This document shows, piece by piece, positions 36,099-45,363 of a stretch of DNA of 64,000 nt (position 1 is its first letter; each line of letters opens with the position of its first letter). Source of the DNA: an uncultured Lachnospiraceae bacterium (GTDB taxonomy: Bacteria; Bacillota; Clostridia; Lachnospirales; Lachnospiraceae). Made by a program: the position numbers and the translations under genes. The stretch lies in the NCBI GenBank assembly GCA_945929965.1, contig CAMEOT010000001.1:242140-306139 (forward strand). The letters run 5' to 3'. The notes beneath the pieces are model-generated. The model searched no databases. It had not been told where the DNA came from and saw only the letters and a program-made list of their open reading frames with translations.

Positions 36099-37112
36099 TC
36101 AATTATTATAATATGCTTTTTTATCCTGCACAAAGAAGCAGACACTGGTCACCACCAGAAGAACCGCTACCAGAATTACGGTCATGGCCGAAGCCTTACC
36201 GGTATCCCAGTAATCAAAGCCGGTCTGGTAGATATAAAACAGCAGCACATTCGTGGCATTGCCTGGGCCGCCCTTGGTCATGATGTAGAGGTGATCCACC
36301 ATCTTGTATGCATTGGTCAGTGTGATGATCAGCACATAGATGGTCGTCGGTTTTAACATGGGCCAGGTCACGCGGGTAAAGATCTGCCAGCCGTTGGCAC
36401 CATCAATCTTCGCTGCTTCGAAAAGTTCTCTGGAAATTCCATGAAGTCCCGCCACATAGAACAGCATAATATAGCCTGCCTGCTTCCAGACCAGCATGAC
36501 CATGACCGCCCAGATGGCTGTCTTGCCATCTGCGAGGAATCTCCAGTTGGGATTGATATATCCCAGAAGACCGTAGATCGGCGTATAGATAAACATCCAG
36601 ATATTGGCGGCTGCCACTAACGGGATAAATGTCGGATAGGTAAAGCCCAGTCTGGCTGCCGCTTTGCCCCATTTCAGACTGTTGGCAAACATAGCCATGG
36701 CCACCGCCAGTCCGATGCTTAACGGCACCGTAACGACCGCGATCAGCAGATTGTTCCAAAAACATTCCCAGTACACCTTATCCTGAAACAGTGCGATGTA
36801 ATTGGAAAATCCGGCGAACACCGGCTGCATCACTGACAGATTATCCAGATAAAAGCTGCTGATAATACTTTTTACGATAGGATAGATCGTGAACACACAC
36901 AGGAATACCAACGACGGAGCCAGCAGCAGCCAGCCGGTCAGCGTGCGTTTCCATTTGTTCGTGATCTCTTTTTTTAATGCGGTTTCGTATGCTTTTTCTT
37001 TTGCAAGTTCCTGTTTTCGGAGGGTTTCCCCGGCAGTCTCCTGTGGAAACAGTGTATCCGCCAGTACGGTTCCCGCTCCCAGATTTACCTGCGGCATCAT
37101 TGTTTCTGCCAT
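36099..37112 (-). CDS. Sugar ABC transporter permease, MalF type
   Basis: 337 residues from the ATG at 37112 with GAGG 7 nt before it (an ATG 6 bp upstream is possible). A charged ~50-residue N-terminus precedes six membrane helices. The EAA motif reads RELFEAAKIDGANGWQIFTRVTWPMLKP. It forms a heterodimer with the MalG-type neighbour in a CUT1 importer. The gene order binding protein-MalF-MalG is standard. Confidence 0.95.
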   Translation of the reverse strand: MAETMMPQVNLGAGTVLADTLFPQETAGETLRKQELAKEKAYETALKKEITNKWKRTLTGWLLLAPSLVFLCVFTIYPIVKSIISSFYLDNLSVMQPVFAGFSNYIALFQDKVYWECFWNNLLIAVVTVPLSIGLAVAMAMFANSLKWGKAAARLGFTYPTFIPLVAAANIWMFIYTPIYGLLGYINPNWRFLADGKTAIWAVMVMLVWKQAGYIMLFYVAGLHGISRELFEAAKIDGANGWQIFTRVTWPMLKPTTIYVLIITLTNAYKMVDHLYIMTKGGPGNATNVLLFYIYQTGFDYWDTGKASAMTVILVAVLLVVTSVCFFVQDKKAYYNN

Positions 37113-37150
37113 ATTCATTCCTCACTTTGATTTCTCGATGTTATGGGGAA

Positions 37151-37181
37151 AAACCAGTCTGCTCCAGGACGGCAGGCTGGT
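37151..37181 (-). terminator. Partial terminator between binding protein and permease genes
   Basis: Stem ACCAGCCTGC / GCAGACTGGT (one mismatch), 9-nt loop, then TTTTC. Such leaky stops after the binding-protein gene give excess of that subunit over the permeases. Confidence 0.65.
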
Positions 37182-37209
37182 CTCCTCACATGGATCAACA
37201 TTTATGGGA

Positions 37210-38577
37210 TTATTTGTAAGCCTTTAAAATGTTCTCTGCAGTGGTCTGCGCTTCGTCCAGCGCAGATTTCACATCCTTCTGATCCGTCATGACATAGGAG
37301 ATGGCATCATCAATAGCCTTCTGCACTTCTGCCTGATTGTAGGTGGACAGTTCCGCATAACCATACTCCAGCTGGTCTCTTGCTACCAGGCAGTAAGGGA
37401 ACTCTTCCGCATAAGCCTTCATGCGCTCGGTCTCATAAGCACTGGGTCTGGTGGCTACATAACCGGTATCAATACTCCACTGTGCTACTCTCTCGTCATC
37501 GGTCATCCATTTGATGAACTCGAATGCTGCCTGCTGTCTCTCGGGAGATACACCCTTGAAAATGTAGAAGTTACCGCCGCCGGTAGGAGAACCTGGTGTC
37601 TCATCTGCTGGAAGCATTGCCACACCGAAATCAAAAGCTGCGTTCTTCTTCACGTTGGTCAGGTTACCGGTCGTATGATACATCATAGCGGTTTTGCCTT
37701 CGATAAAGTCGGAAGGCGTGGTAGCCCATGCTACAATGCCGGAGGGCATGGAACCGTCTTCTGCCAGAGACTTCCAGAAGCTTAAGCCCTTGGCGGTTCT
37801 GTCATCGTTGTAATATACTTCGGTACCGGTATCATTCATCAGATTGAACCCGCTCTGCTGGGTGCAGAAGGTCTGTAACATCCAATAAGCATAGCCGTCG
37901 GAAGGAATCTCAATACCATACCGGGAGCCGTCTGCCTTGGTCAGCTGCTTCGCATATTCCTTCATTTCCTCCCAGGTAGAAGGAGCCTTCTCCGGATCCA
38001 AGCCTGCCTCGCGGAAAGCATCCTTGTTGTAATACAGCACGATGGTACTTCTCTGCCAGGGAATACCGTAGGTCGTCTCACCGTCACGGCTGTTCATCAT
38101 GAATCCTTCATAGAAACCGTTCAGCCACTCTTTATCCGCATCGGTAGTGCAGAAGCTGTTGATATCTGCAATGGCATCCATGGCCAGCAGGGAATACAGG
38201 TCGATGGAGAACATAATGGCAAGATCCGGTGTATTACCGCCTTTGATGGCTGCCTGCACCTTGGTTCTCGTGTCTGCGTAGCTTCCGGCATATACCGGTT
38301 TGATCGTAATATTCGGATTCTCTTCATGATATTGTGCGCACAGGGCATCGATCAATGCGTCCGGACCACCGCCAACAGATACCGGGAAATACATGGTCAG
38401 TTCCATAGGTTCTGCTGTAGACTGGGTACTGTCTGCCGCTGCTGCCGTCTGGGCTTCGTTGCTCTGTGTGGTCTGCGCATTCTGTGCTGTTGTCTGGTTG
38501 TCGGTTGCGTTCTGTCCGCAGGCTGCAAGGGAAAATGTCATGATACCTGCCAGAACAAGGCTAATTAATTTCTTCAT
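37210..38577 (-). CDS. Extracellular sugar-binding lipoprotein of an ABC transporter
   Basis: 455 residues from the ATG at 38577 (GAGGAG ribosome site); upstream in-frame sequence has no signal-peptide logic. The signal peptide MKKLISLVLAGIMTFSLAACG ends in a lipobox, then a Gln/Thr/Asn/Ala-rich linker of about 35 residues. The rest follows the CUT1 solute-binding fold (LTMYFPVSVGGGPDALIDALCAQYHEENPNI, TTPSDFIEGKTAMMYHTTGN, FEFIKWMTDDERVAQWSIDTGYVATR). It captures an oligosaccharide or other polyol-type ligand for the two permeases downstream. Coupling to the GH3 enzyme suggests a beta-linked glycoside. A PHP-domain gene is divergent. Confidence 0.95.
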   Translation of the reverse strand: MKKLISLVLAGIMTFSLAACGQNATDNQTTAQNAQTTQSNEAQTAAAADSTQSTAEPMELTMYFPVSVGGGPDALIDALCAQYHEENPNITIKPVYAGSYADTRTKVQAAIKGGNTPDLAIMFSIDLYSLLAMDAIADINSFCTTDADKEWLNGFYEGFMMNSRDGETTYGIPWQRSTIVLYYNKDAFREAGLDPEKAPSTWEEMKEYAKQLTKADGSRYGIEIPSDGYAYWMLQTFCTQQSGFNLMNDTGTEVYYNDDRTAKGLSFWKSLAEDGSMPSGIVAWATTPSDFIEGKTAMMYHTTGNLTNVKKNAAFDFGVAMLPADETPGSPTGGGNFYIFKGVSPERQQAAFEFIKWMTDDERVAQWSIDTGYVATRPSAYETERMKAYAEEFPYCLVARDQLEYGYAELSTYNQAEVQKAIDDAISYVMTDQKDVKSALDEAQTTAENILKAYK

Positions 38578-38808
38578 CTGCTTCTCCTCTGATTTCGTTT
38601 TTGTTTTCTTTCTCATCAATTGACATCTCCGATTATAAAAAAAGCCGCCGGCAGCTACTACCAACGACTCGTAAAAAAAAGTAAACTCTCCGTAAAACTT
38701 TTCGGAAGGAATTTTACATTGCAAGGATTGTTTCGATTTATTCCATTGTGCTATTCTTTTTTATTGGAAAATTTGAAATTGGAAAACAAACAACAAGAGG
38801 AGGCTTTT

Positions 38809-39792
38809 ATGAATAAATATACGAATAGATCAGTTTTTCCGGAACACACGAACCGGTACCGTGGAAATCTTCATTCCCACTCCACCAATTCCGACGGCTG
38901 CCTGACTCCCACGGAAATGGTCTCTCTTTATAAAAAGAACGGCTACAGCTTTTTATGCCTGAGTGAGCATGACTATTATACGGATCTGCGGAGTGAATTC
39001 GACACCGATGGCTTTATCCTTCTTCCCGGACTGGAGGCCTCCGTAAAATTATGCGATGCCGAAGGCCATCAGGTGAAGACACATCACATTCACGGAATCC
39101 TGGGTAACCGCCAGATGCAGGAGCAGGCCGGCAGCCGGTTATTCACGTCCGGAGAACGTCTTACGGTCCCTGTCTATACTACGGATTCCTGGCCCGGTGT
39201 CAAAGCTGCCCAAGACAGGATCGATCTCCTTCGTTCCAAAGGCTGCTTTACTACCTATAACCATCCGCTGTGGTCCCGGGTGGATCCGGAGGAAGTATGC
39301 TCCCTGCAAGGTCTCTGGGCCATGGAGATCTATAATCACGGCAGCGAACTTGGCTTCGGCGAAGGCCATACCACCTTTTTCTGGGAACGGATGTTAAAAC
39401 AGGGCAATTTCGTCTCTGCCTTCGCCTCCGATGACAATCACAATCCTCCGGAATATTTCGACAGCTTCGGCGGTTACGTCTGTGTCTGCTCCGAATCCCT
39501 GGATCACGAATCCATTGTAAACCACTTACTGGCCGGAGATTACTATTCTTCACAGGGGCCGGAGATCTGCCAGTGGGGCATCCGGGAAGATCACGCCTTC
39601 GTAGAATGCTCTCCCTGTTCCAAAATCTGTTTCGTGACAGACGGGCCGACCTATAACAGCCGGATGCATCTGATGCAGGCGACACCCCTCACCCATGCCG
39701 AACATCCCCTGAACGGTACGGAGAGCTATGTACGGATCGAATGCACCGACGAAAAAGGGCGGATCGCCTGGACAAATGCGATCCGCCTGTAA
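38809..39792 (+). CDS. PHP-domain metal-dependent phosphoesterase
   Basis: 327 residues from the ATG at 38809, with AGAGGAGG before it; the frame runs back to 38620 without a ribosome site. The PHP metal motif is at the start (RGNLHSHSTNSDGCLTPTEMVSLYKKNGYSFLCLSEHDYYTDL), with further ligands in TYNHPLW and FASDDNHNP. The family hydrolyses phosphate esters such as histidinol phosphate or nucleotides, with 2-3 metal ions; the substrate here is unknown. It is divergent from the sugar-binding protein gene (231-bp gap), so it may share regulation with the importer. No other gene is visible in that gap. Confidence 0.85.
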   Translation: MNKYTNRSVFPEHTNRYRGNLHSHSTNSDGCLTPTEMVSLYKKNGYSFLCLSEHDYYTDLRSEFDTDGFILLPGLEASVKLCDAEGHQVKTHHIHGILGNRQMQEQAGSRLFTSGERLTVPVYTTDSWPGVKAAQDRIDLLRSKGCFTTYNHPLWSRVDPEEVCSLQGLWAMEIYNHGSELGFGEGHTTFFWERMLKQGNFVSAFASDDNHNPPEYFDSFGGYVCVCSESLDHESIVNHLLAGDYYSSQGPEICQWGIREDHAFVECSPCSKICFVTDGPTYNSRMHLMQATPLTHAEHPLNGTESYVRIECTDEKGRIAWTNAIRL

Positions 39793-39801
39793 AATCGTCT
39801 T

Positions 39802-40941
39802 TTAGAGAATGATCCGGACAACAAAATCCCCATTCTCCATAAAGAACTGGTATTGTCCGTTCAGCTTTTCCACATAATATACGATGCTTCTGGCCCCCAG
39901 TCCGTGTCCGGAGCGCTCCGTCACCGGTACATCGTCATTAAATGCCGGGGCATTCCGCACGGTATTTTTCGCCATCAGGAGAAGATGTCCCGACTTTTCA
40001 GACAGGGGCAGCTGTATCAGCCGCTTTTTCTGAGGCAGTTCCTGCACGGCATGCAGGGCGTTTTCCAACACATTGGAAAGGATTGCACAGAACATCATTT
40101 CCGAGCAGGGAAGTTTCTCCCCGATGCTGACCTGTACCTCCCATCGGATCCTATGCTCCTCAAACCGCGTATTATAGATGGACAGTACGGAATTCACCAT
40201 CTCATTTTTACAATAGGTCTTGATTACCGTATCATCATAAGTCTGGCTGACCTCATTCAGATATTCCAGCGCCTTGTCGGTCTCTCCCTGTTGGATCAGT
40301 GTCCTCAGGACGGCCATATGATGTCTCGTATCATGCCGCAGGATTGACATCTTTTTCTCGCTTTTCCTTGTATTGTCCATCTCCGCCTGAAAAGAATTCA
40401 TCTGCATACGGATCAGCTCATTATACTGCTCTGCCTTGCTCTTCATCTCGTATTCCCGGAAATACACCAGCAAAAAAATCAGATACGACAGACAGATGGC
40501 AAATCCGAGAAATTCCGGCACCGCCCTGTTGCCGGTATATAGCAGCTTGGAAAACTTCGTCGTGGCATAGTCAAAAATATAATACACCAGAGGCAGACTT
40601 CCGATGATCAGCAGCTCCCGGTCCGTCTTCGCAAACAACATTGTCGTCGTCTGACACACATAATGGTACAGCACCCAGAATACTACCAGCGTCACCACAA
40701 TACGACAAACGTAATAGCACCACTCTTTTCCCGTTATCGACAGTGCGAACAGCCCTATCCAGTTACTGCACTGGCAGCACAGACGCGCAGACCATATATA
40801 AGCCCCCGGAAATCACTGCCAATAGCAACAGCTTCCCTACATTCGTTTTGTCCTTCTTCACACCCAGAAAAAAAGCCGACAGAAGATGCCGAACAGCATA
40901 GTCATAATATTATGTGTATATGTCAGAATTTCCAGTATCAT
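39802..40941 (-). pseudogene. Sensor histidine kinase (GHKL/AgrC-like), two frameshifts in the membrane domain
   Basis: From 40698 down the frame encodes 298 residues: two or three membrane helices, a phospho-acceptor region RHDTRHHMAVLRTL, and a GHKL ATPase domain (ILSNVLENALHAV, SGHGLGARSI). The true start seems to be the ATG at 40941 with GAGGAG before it (MILEILTYTHNIMTMLFG). That frame stops at 40858. The protein continues in another frame (LGVKKDKTNVGKLLLLAVISGG) to a stop at 40763, then in the third frame (NWIGLFALSITGKEWCYYVC) into the kinase. The first break lies at a T7 run (40868-40874). No response-regulator gene is adjacent. It is probably decaying, although a slippage tract or a sequencing error is possible. 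Confidence 0.75.
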
Positions 40942-40982
40942 AAGAGCTCCTCACTTTTATTTCGTAAGTTCATAGAAGCTTT

Positions 40983-41522
40983 TTACAGCTTTACTTTTAC
41001 AAAATCATGTTCCATGGCGGGAAGCACCTTTTCGATCAGATCCGCCGTCCGCATCCGGAGGCTGGAGGTATTGATGCAGGGATGGCATCCGAAATATTCG
41101 CTGTCCAGCACCTCCTCATCGATCAGCAGCTTCACCTGATGTTCCTTATCGTTCATCAGTCCCAGCACGCTGACAGAGCCGGGGGTGATATCCAGGAATT
41201 TCTCCATGTATTCCGGCTTGGCAAAAGAAAGCCTCGCCGAGCCGATCTGCGCCGACAGATCCTTGGTGTGGAACACCTTGGTATCCGGGATCATCAGCAG
41301 ATAAAATGCGGTCTCCTGACGGTTGCACAGGAACAGATTTTTGCAGACCATGGATTCCAGGATCTCATCCACTTCCTTACAGTCCTCCATGGTCATTGCG
41401 GGTGCGTGATCCACGCGGTCATATTCCACGCCTAAGCCATCCAACAGGTCATAGGTACGTATCTCTTTGTCCAGTCTGCCGGTGGTATCGGCAGGTCTTC
41501 CTTTTTGCAATACTAATGTCAT
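40983..41522 (-). CDS. ProX/YbaK-type aminoacyl-tRNA deacylase
   Basis: 179 residues from the ATG at 41522, which has AAAGGGG before it; the upstream frame lies over the LUD gene. The sequence (LLDGLGVEYDRVDHAPAMTMEDCKEVDEI, CKNLFLCNRQETAFYLLMIPDTK, SFAKPEYMEKFLDITPGSVSVLGLMND, CHPCINTSSLRM) is the prolyl-tRNA-synthetase-associated (ProX/PrdX) branch of the YbaK editing fold. These free-standing enzymes remove Ala wrongly loaded on tRNA-Pro. It follows the LUD gene by 20 bp. Confidence 0.92.
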   Translation of the reverse strand: MTLVLQKGRPADTTGRLDKEIRTYDLLDGLGVEYDRVDHAPAMTMEDCKEVDEILESMVCKNLFLCNRQETAFYLLMIPDTKVFHTKDLSAQIGSARLSFAKPEYMEKFLDITPGSVSVLGLMNDKEHQVKLLIDEEVLDSEYFGCHPCINTSSLRMRTADLIEKVLPAMEHDFVKVKL

Positions 41523-41542
41523 TGTCTTTTCCCCTTTGTTGT

Positions 41543-42169
41543 CTAGTAACCGATGGTGTCGTTTACGAGGATCACATGGATCCGGTCCGTATGTCTGGAA
41601 TATCTCGTGATCAGGAACTGGCAGCAGATGGTATCCGGAGACTTGCAGTCGAAGCATTTTCCGGTTTCTTTGCAGGGAGTCTTGATGTCGAATCTCTGGG
41701 CATTGATAGGTGCAGCCACGTTTCTCGCACGCTTCATGGCGCTGTCTAAGTCTGCGCAGACCTTGTTCATGCCGACGATGAAGATTACTTTCCTCGGTCC
41801 CTGGGCTATGCAGGAGACACGGTTGGAATTGCCGTCGATATTGACCATGACACCGTCGCTGGTGATGGCATTGGCACTGGAGAGGAAGATATCCGCATCG
41901 TAAGCTGCCATAAGTCCTGCTCTGGTATCCATCTTAGAGCGGTCGATATAGTGGTAATTGCCTGCTTCCAGTGCGGAGATCAGTCCGATCTCTCCGGCAC
42001 TCATGCATCCGCCCATGGCAATGGTGCTTCCCTCCGGGATCAGCTCCAGCGCCTGCTTTAGTGCAGCTTCTTTATCCTCCGCATAATAACCTGACATGTT
42101 GCGGGACTGTAATCCCTTGATCACTGTTTTGGCCAGCTGTTCATTTCTTTTTCTGATCATTTCATTCAT
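41543..42169 (-). CDS. LUD-domain (LutC/DUF162-like) protein
   Basis: 208 residues. The LUD fold is recognised by KQALELIPEGSTIAMGGCMSAGEIGLISAL, the MDTRAGLMAAYDADIFLSSANAITSDGVMVNIDG stretch and RVSCIAQGPRKVIFIVGMNKV. A Cys cluster (CKETGKCFDCKSPDTICC) near residue 180 could bind an iron-sulfur cluster or zinc. LutC proteins take part in lactate oxidation, but this free-standing clostridial branch, without lutAB, has no proven role. It precedes the ProX-like gene. The upstream side is a dispersed repeat. Confidence 0.88.
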   Translation of the reverse strand: MNEMIRKRNEQLAKTVIKGLQSRNMSGYYAEDKEAALKQALELIPEGSTIAMGGCMSAGEIGLISALEAGNYHYIDRSKMDTRAGLMAAYDADIFLSSANAITSDGVMVNIDGNSNRVSCIAQGPRKVIFIVGMNKVCADLDSAMKRARNVAAPINAQRFDIKTPCKETGKCFDCKSPDTICCQFLITRYSRHTDRIHVILVNDTIGY

Positions 42170-42237
42170 CTCTTAACCTTCCTGCCTTTCCGTAATCTGT
42201 TAACTTTATTCCTGTGGGACGATTTCTTTTTGATCCT

Positions 42238-42392
42238 ATGATGTCGGGGTCAAAAGCCCCCGACTTTGATACCTACGGATTGCTTCGTGCTACGCACTCC
42301 CTCGTCTCCGCTCCGCTTCGGTCCGTGCTAAACATGTGCCACTGGCACATAGCACCCTACCCAATATTCGCATATCGTGGGATTATCATCCT
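42238..42392. repeat. Dispersed ~155-bp repeat, copy 1
   Basis: Begins ATGATGTCGG with a hairpin (GTCGGGG...CCCCGAC) and ends CATATCGTGGGATTAT. A second copy in the same orientation is at 45673-45832, with small indels and scattered substitutions. The stretch GGTCCGTGCTAAACATGTGCC is shared. No transposase lies within it. The short frames it contains look non-coding. Confidence 0.85.
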
Positions 42393-42438
42393 ATTTTATC
42401 AAAAAAACAATTTCGTGTATAGCAACCAATAGAAATAT

Positions 42439-42467
42439 TTGACAATACTTTTTGCATATGCTAGGAT
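42439..42467 (+). promoter_or_regulatory. Promoter of the riboswitch-ATPase transcript
   Basis: TTGACA (42439-42444), a 17-bp spacer and TAGGAT (42462-42467). The start of transcription would be near 42474, just before the aptamer. Confidence 0.8.
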
Positions 42468-42473
42468 ATTTCC

Positions 42474-42575
42474 AATATTAGGGAGTAGTTCACATCGGGT
42501 AACCGGTGTTGTGTTGGTCGTCATCACGTTAGTGAAGCCTCAGGCAGTCGCTAACCGGGCAGTACACTTTTACAG
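42474..42575 (+). promoter_or_regulatory. yybP-ykoY-type manganese riboswitch
   Basis: The 5' element GGGAGTAG (42481-42488), a central stem-loop (CGGGTAACCG), and the 3' conserved block GTGAAGCCTCAGGCAGTCGC followed by TAACCGGGC (42532-42559) reproduce the conserved layout of the yybP-ykoY aptamer, which senses Mn2+. An intrinsic terminator follows at 42586-42629, then the P-type ATPase. In characterised examples Mn2+ binding prevents termination and raises expression of exporters; the same is expected here. Confidence 0.85.
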
Positions 42576-42585
42576 AAATGGAACG

Positions 42586-42629
42586 AGACTTTTATTGTAT
42601 GTTTATCGTGCAATAAAAGTCTTTTTTTT
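42586..42629 (+). terminator. Expression-platform terminator of the riboswitch
   Basis: A perfect 12-bp stem AGACTTTTATTG/CAATAAAAGTCT with a 13-nt loop, followed by an uninterrupted T-run. It lies 52 bp before the ATPase start codon. Confidence 0.93.
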
Positions 42630-42680
42630 GCGTGATAAACAAAGGATCCGGGTACATTATTTAAGAAGGAGGATTTGTAT

Positions 42681-45308
42681 ATGACACAAAAAAACATCTG
42701 GAATATTTCTGTAAAAGAGCTCATGGAAAAATATCAGGTGACAGAACAAGGGCTTACTACTGCCCGCGCGGAGGAGCTTCGCCTGGAAAAAGGTGAAAAT
42801 ATCCTGCAAGAGAGCAGGCGCAAAAGTATACCGGAAGTATTTATCAGTCAGTTTGCTGATCTGCTGGTCGTAATCCTGATCATTGCGGCTGCGATCTCCA
42901 TGTTTTCCGGCAATGCGGAGAGTACCATTGTAATCCTGCTGGTACTGGTGATCAATGCCATCCTGGGTACCCTGCAGCATGTAAAGGCTCAGCGTTCTCT
43001 GGATAGTCTCAGGCAGTTATCTTCGCCCGGTGCAAAAGTCATTCGAGACGGTGTGAAACGGGAAATTCCATCGAAGGATATTGTGCCAGGTGACATTGTC
43101 ATATTGGAAGCGGGAGACATGATCGTGGCTGATGGCCGTATTCTGCACAGCTATTCGCTGCAGGTCAATGAAAGCTCTCTGACAGGCGAGTCTGCCAATG
43201 TAGAGAAAACAGATGCCGTTATAGAGGGTGATGTGGCACTTGCTGACCGGGCAAATATGGTCTATTCCGGAAGTCTGGTCACCTACGGACGCGCCGAGAT
43301 GCTGGTGACTGCTACCGGCATGGAGACGGAGCTGGGTAAGATTGCAGGACTGATGAATGCAGCCAAAGAACGCAAGACACCGCTGCAGGAGAGTCTGGAC
43401 AAGTTCAGCAGCAGACTTGCCATACTGATCATGATCATATGTGCTGTCGTATTCTGCCTGTGTATCTATCGCCGGATGACGCTGTTGGACTCCATGATGT
43501 TTGCAGTGGCACTGGCTGTTGCTGCAATCCCTGAGGCACTAAGCTCCATTGTGACCATAGTGCAAGCCTTTGGTACGCAGAAAATGGCAAAGGAAAATGC
43601 AATTATCAAGAATCTGAAAGCTGTGGAAAGTCTGGGCTGTGTCTCTGTCATCTGCTCTGATAAGACCGGAACACTGACACAGAATAAAATGACGGTGCAG
43701 CAGATTTATATAGAAGACCGGTTATACGAGCCGGACCAGCTTGACCTTTTGAATCAGACTCATCGTTATCTGCTATACGACGCAGTCCTCAACAATGATT
43801 CGAGCATCGTCGATGACAAAGGCATCGGTGACCCTACAGAATACGCGCTTTTAGAAATGTTCCGAAGAATTGAAGCGGATGCATCTTCTATTTTGAAAGA
43901 AGCAAATATGCATGAAGATATCCTCAGGCAGAACATGCAACGCCTTGAGGAAGTGCCTTTTGATTCCGACAGAAAGCTGATGAGTACGAAATATATGCTG
44001 CATGGTGTACCCACGATCCTTACCAAAGGTGCTGTGGATGTTCTCTTAGACCGCTGTGACTATGTGCGCTGCAGCGATGGTATCCGTCCTATGACGGAAG
44101 CTGAAAAAGACAAGATCCGTATGCAGAATCAGCTTTTTTCAGAAAATGGCCTGCGTGTATTGTCTTTTGCTTACAAGGAATCGGAGGAAAATCTCGACAT
44201 CCATGCGGAGTATGGCTATACCTTCCTGGGCCTGATCTCTATGGTAGATCCTCCCAGAGAGGAATCTGCGGCTGCCGTTGCAGCTTCCAAGAGAGCCGGC
44301 ATCCGTCCGGTCATGATCACCGGTGATCATAAGGTAACAGCAGTGGCAATTGCCCGCCGGATCGGAATATCCGAAGAAGGAGACCTTGCACTGACAGGTG
44401 CGGAGCTGGATGCCATGAGCGACAGCGAACTGGATGAACAGATAGCACAAATCTCCGTCTATGCCAGAGTATCTCCCGAGAACAAAATCCGGATTGTCGA
44501 GGCATGGCAACGCAGAGGCAATATTGTCTCCATGACAGGAGACGGTGTGAATGATGCTCCTGCATTGAAAAAGGCGGACATCGGCGTCGCTATGGGAATT
44601 ACCGGAACCGAGGTGTCCAAGGATGCCGCAGACATGATTCTGTCGGATGATAATTTCGCAACGATCATCAAGGCAGTGGCAAACGGGCGTAATGTATACA
44701 GAAATATCAAAAATGCCATTTTGTTCCTGCTGTCCGGCAATACCGCCGGTATCTTAGCAGTAATATACACATCCCTGATGGGACTTCCTGTGCCTTTTAC
44801 ACCCGTACATCTGCTGTTCATCAACCTGCTGACCGATTCTCTTCCGGCCCTGGCAATCGGCATGGAACCGGCAGATGACGACCTTCTGAAGGAAAAGCCC
44901 AGGAATCCACACGAAGGAATCCTCACCAGAGGTTTTATGATTACGATGATAACACAAGGTCTGCTGATCGCAGCAGCCTCCATGACAGCTTATCACATCG
45001 GACTGACAGTCAGTTCGGCTATGGCCTCCACTATGGCTTTTGCCACACTGACACTGGCCAGATTGTTCCATGGTTTTAACTGTCGTGGCAGCGAATCCAT
45101 CTTCCGGCTGGGACTGACCTCGAACCGCTACAGCCTCTATGCTTTCGCTGCGGGAGTCTCTTTACTGGCACTGGTAATCTTCATCCCGGCGCTGCACAGT
45201 GTATTCAGCGTAGCCGATCTGACTACGTCGGCACTCGGTCAGATCGTAGGTCTCGCTCTGCTGCCGACAGTGATTATACAGATAACGAAAATTATCAGGC
45301 ATAGATAA
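42681..45308 (+). CDS. P-type cation ATPase (Mn2+/Ca2+ exporter type)
   Basis: 875 residues from the ATG at 42681, with AAGGAGG 8 nt before it. Ten membrane helices in the P2A (SERCA/PMR1-like) arrangement. The dephosphorylation motif is TGES, the helix-4 motif IPEAL (PEGL in SERCA), the phosphorylation site SDKTGTLTQNKMT (Asp near 326), then MTGDGVNDAPALKKADIGVAMG. The C-terminal part (LLFINLLTDSLPALAIGMEPAD) is typical of this class. Because a manganese riboswitch controls it, export of Mn2+ is the best guess, as for riboswitch-linked YoaB/MgtA-type pumps in Lactococcus and Streptococcus; Ca2+ remains possible. Confidence 0.93.
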   Translation: MTQKNIWNISVKELMEKYQVTEQGLTTARAEELRLEKGENILQESRRKSIPEVFISQFADLLVVILIIAAAISMFSGNAESTIVILLVLVINAILGTLQHVKAQRSLDSLRQLSSPGAKVIRDGVKREIPSKDIVPGDIVILEAGDMIVADGRILHSYSLQVNESSLTGESANVEKTDAVIEGDVALADRANMVYSGSLVTYGRAEMLVTATGMETELGKIAGLMNAAKERKTPLQESLDKFSSRLAILIMIICAVVFCLCIYRRMTLLDSMMFAVALAVAAIPEALSSIVTIVQAFGTQKMAKENAIIKNLKAVESLGCVSVICSDKTGTLTQNKMTVQQIYIEDRLYEPDQLDLLNQTHRYLLYDAVLNNDSSIVDDKGIGDPTEYALLEMFRRIEADASSILKEANMHEDILRQNMQRLEEVPFDSDRKLMSTKYMLHGVPTILTKGAVDVLLDRCDYVRCSDGIRPMTEAEKDKIRMQNQLFSENGLRVLSFAYKESEENLDIHAEYGYTFLGLISMVDPPREESAAAVAASKRAGIRPVMITGDHKVTAVAIARRIGISEEGDLALTGAELDAMSDSELDEQIAQISVYARVSPENKIRIVEAWQRRGNIVSMTGDGVNDAPALKKADIGVAMGITGTEVSKDAADMILSDDNFATIIKAVANGRNVYRNIKNAILFLLSGNTAGILAVIYTSLMGLPVPFTPVHLLFINLLTDSLPALAIGMEPADDDLLKEKPRNPHEGILTRGFMITMITQGLLIAAASMTAYHIGLTVSSAMASTMAFATLTLARLFHGFNCRGSESIFRLGLTSNRYSLYAFAAGVSLLALVIFIPALHSVFSVADLTTSALGQIVGLALLPTVIIQITKIIRHR

Positions 45309-45320
45309 TTGGAAAAAGAA

Positions 45321-45360
45321 ACTGCAAGGTGTCGATACTTTTGTACCGACATCTTGCAGT
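45321..45360. terminator. Hairpin terminator between the ATPase and the small lipoprotein gene
   Basis: Stem ACTGCAAG-TGTCG-TAC against its complement with two mismatches and a TTTT loop. On the minus strand it is followed by TTTCTTTTT, suiting the small lipoprotein gene; on the plus strand the tail (GGTTTAATC) is weak. Confidence 0.7.
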
Positions 45361-45363
45361 GGT

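Noticed and set aside
42250..42420. Short frames inside the dispersed repeats (for example SGSKAPDF...)
   Set aside because: They occur in both repeat copies with frame-changing indels and have no ribosome site.
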